In this document: positions 5,674 to 6,735 of the stretch, piece by piece
Numbering within the stretch: the stretch's first letter is position 1
How the letters are laid out: every line of letters starts with the position of its first letter
Assembly: GCA_046153015.1 (NCBI GenBank)
Contig: JBJXGF010000090.1
Location: forward strand, 1-6,735
Direction of reading: 5' to 3'
DNA from: JBJXGF01 sp046153015
Lineage (GTDB): Bacteria > Actinomycetota > Acidimicrobiia > Acidimicrobiales > CAIXPF01
DNA length: 6,735 nucleotides
Notes under the pieces: generated by a model
Databases searched by the model: none
What the model saw: the letters and a program-made list of their open reading frames with translations, nothing else
Told to the model about the DNA's origin: nothing
Position numbers and translations under genes: made by a program

Positions 5674-6735
5674 ATGAAGGCTGCCGTGCTCAACCAGATC
5701 CCGGGCGAGCTGGAGATCGAGGACATCACGGTCGACAAGCCCGACCGCAACGAGGTCCTCATCCAGGTCACCAACGCCGGCCTCTGCCACAGCGATCTCC
5801 ACTTCATGGAGGGGCTGTGGAACACCAAGCTGCCCGCCGTGATGGGCCACGAGTCGGCCGGCATCGTGCAGGCCGTCGGCAGCGACGTGACCTACGTGAA
5901 GCCCGGCGACCACGTGATCTCCTGCCTGTCGATCTTCTGCGGCAAGTGCCGTGACTGCCTGGGCGGCCACCCGAACCGCTGCCAGAACAACGCCGCAGTG
6001 TCGCGCGGCAAGGGCGCCCCGTCGCGGCTCGTGAACGGCACGGGCGAGGCGGTGGCGCAGTTCGCCCGCCTGGGAGGTTTCGCCGAGGAGATGCTCGTCC
6101 ACGAGAACGCCGTGGTGAAGATCAAGGACGAGATGCCGCTCGACAAGGCGGCGCTGATCGGCTGCGGCGTCACGACCGGCGTGGGCGCCGTGTTCCGCAC
6201 GGCCCGCATCGAGCCCGGCGCGGTGTGCGTGGTCATCGGCTGCGGCGGCATCGGCCTGTCGGCGCTGCAGGGCTGCCGCATCGCCGGCGCCGGGCGCATC
6301 ATCGCGGTCGACGTGACCGACGCCAAGCTCGACACGGCCCGCACGCTCGGCGCCACCGACGTGGTCAACGCCTCGCAGGTCGACGCGGTCGACGCCGTGC
6401 GGGAGCTCACCGGCGGCGGCGCCGACTACGCGTTCGAGGCGCTCGGGTCCAAGCCGACCGTGGAGCAGGCGTGGCGCATGGTCGGCATGGGCGGCACCGC
6501 GGTGGTGATCGGCATGATGCCCCAGGGCGAGAAGGTCGAGATCACCGGGCACGAGATCTTCATGATGGAGAAGACGCTGAAGGGCTCGATGATGGGCTCG
6601 AACCAGTTCCGCACCGACATGCCCCGCTTCGTCGACATGTACCTCGACGGGCGCCTCATGCTCGACGAGATGGTGTCGCGTCACATCACGCTGGAGCAGG
6701 TGAACGAGGGCTACGAGGCGATGCGCCGCCGCGAG
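5674..6735 (+). CDS. Zinc-dependent medium-chain alcohol dehydrogenase, 3' end outside the window
   Basis: The frame is open at the right edge with 354 codons present; the family is usually 365-380 residues, so only the tail is missing. It is an MDR enzyme oxidising an alcohol or reducing an aldehyde with NAD. Catalytic zinc ligands are Cys38 (GLCHSD), His59 with Glu60 (GHESAG) and Cys164 (IGCGVTTG). The structural zinc lobe is Cys89, Cys92, Cys95, Cys103 (CGKCRDCLGGHPNRC). The nucleotide fold has IGCGGIGLSALQG (188-200) and Asp213 at the end of strand 2 (IIAVDV), which favours NAD over NADP. The lobe and the long segment at 104-130 resemble class-III ADH, including formaldehyde (glutathione- or mycothiol-dependent) and NDMA-dependent dehydrogenases of actinobacteria, but the substrate cannot be told from this sequence. 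It lies 34 bases behind hemL with its own strong ribosome site and no evident haem role. Confidence 0.93.
   Translation, partial: MKAAVLNQIPGELEIEDITVDKPDRNEVLIQVTNAGLCHSDLHFMEGLWNTKLPAVMGHESAGIVQAVGSDVTYVKPGDHVISCLSIFCGKCRDCLGGHPNRCQNNAAVSRGKGAPSRLVNGTGEAVAQFARLGGFAEEMLVHENAVVKIKDEMPLDKAALIGCGVTTGVGAVFRTARIEPGAVCVVIGCGGIGLSALQGCRIAGAGRIIAVDVTDAKLDTARTLGATDVVNASQVDAVDAVRELTGGGADYAFEALGSKPTVEQAWRMVGMGGTAVVIGMMPQGEKVEITGHEIFMMEKTLKGSMMGSNQFRTDMPRFVDMYLDGRLMLDEMVSRHITLEQVNEGYEAMRRRE

Noticed and set aside
4221..5864. A 547-codon minus-strand frame opposite hemB, hemL and the start of the dehydrogenase
   Set aside because: It spans three genes and their gaps, has His/Arg/Gly-rich composition typical of a shadow frame, and shows no motif. 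HemL is unmistakable on the other strand.
5206..6684. A 492-codon minus-strand frame rich in His, Asp and Ala opposite the dehydrogenase
   Set aside because: The His-rich pattern is the reverse complement of common GTG, GTC and ATG codons of the dehydrogenase. No domain or ribosome site supports it.

Overview
The window is very GC-rich. Most of it lies between 70 and 80 % G+C, with GTG as well as ATG starts and overlapping or nearly abutting genes, all on the + strand. This points to a high-GC actinobacterium. The protein flavour (C5-pathway haem genes clustered as hemA-hemC-hemD-hemB-hemL, a C/D/C metal site in HemB, an unfused HemD, a class-III-type zinc alcohol dehydrogenase) would suit an Acidimicrobiia-like lineage, but that placement is an inference.

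Layout. Positions 2-1030 are one open frame that is a chimera. Its first ~350 bases encode the middle of a spermidine-synthase-like protein. From about 355 onward it is the C-terminal half of glutamyl-tRNA reductase (HemA). G+C steps from about 64 % (bases 1-300, hand count) to about 78 % (361-720) at the same place. Then follow hemC (1034-1933), hemD (1930-2685) and a HAD-family phosphatase-like gene (2685-3341), all overlapping or separated by at most 3 bases, so almost certainly one transcript. A 58-base gap with a small GC hairpin and a possible -10 box leads into hemB (3400-4377), with hemL (4383-5639) 5 bases behind it. After 34 bases and a strong ribosome binding site comes a zinc-dependent alcohol dehydrogenase (5674 to the window edge, still open).

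How it works together. HemA and HemL make 5-aminolevulinate from glutamyl-tRNA, HemB condenses two of these to porphobilinogen, HemC polymerises four to hydroxymethylbilane, and HemD cyclises this to uroporphyrinogen III, the branch point to haem, sirohaem and cobalamin. The set would be complete except that HemA as written lacks its catalytic and tRNA-recognition half. The HAD protein rides in the operon with no known step in the pathway. The dehydrogenase has no evident link to haem.

I found no RNA gene, CRISPR array, transposon or phage gene, and no convincing new biological system. The most notable point is the hemA chimera, which I judge more likely a false join in assembly (or an amplification chimera) than a real fusion enzyme. 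There is no gene-free stretch longer than 58 bases.
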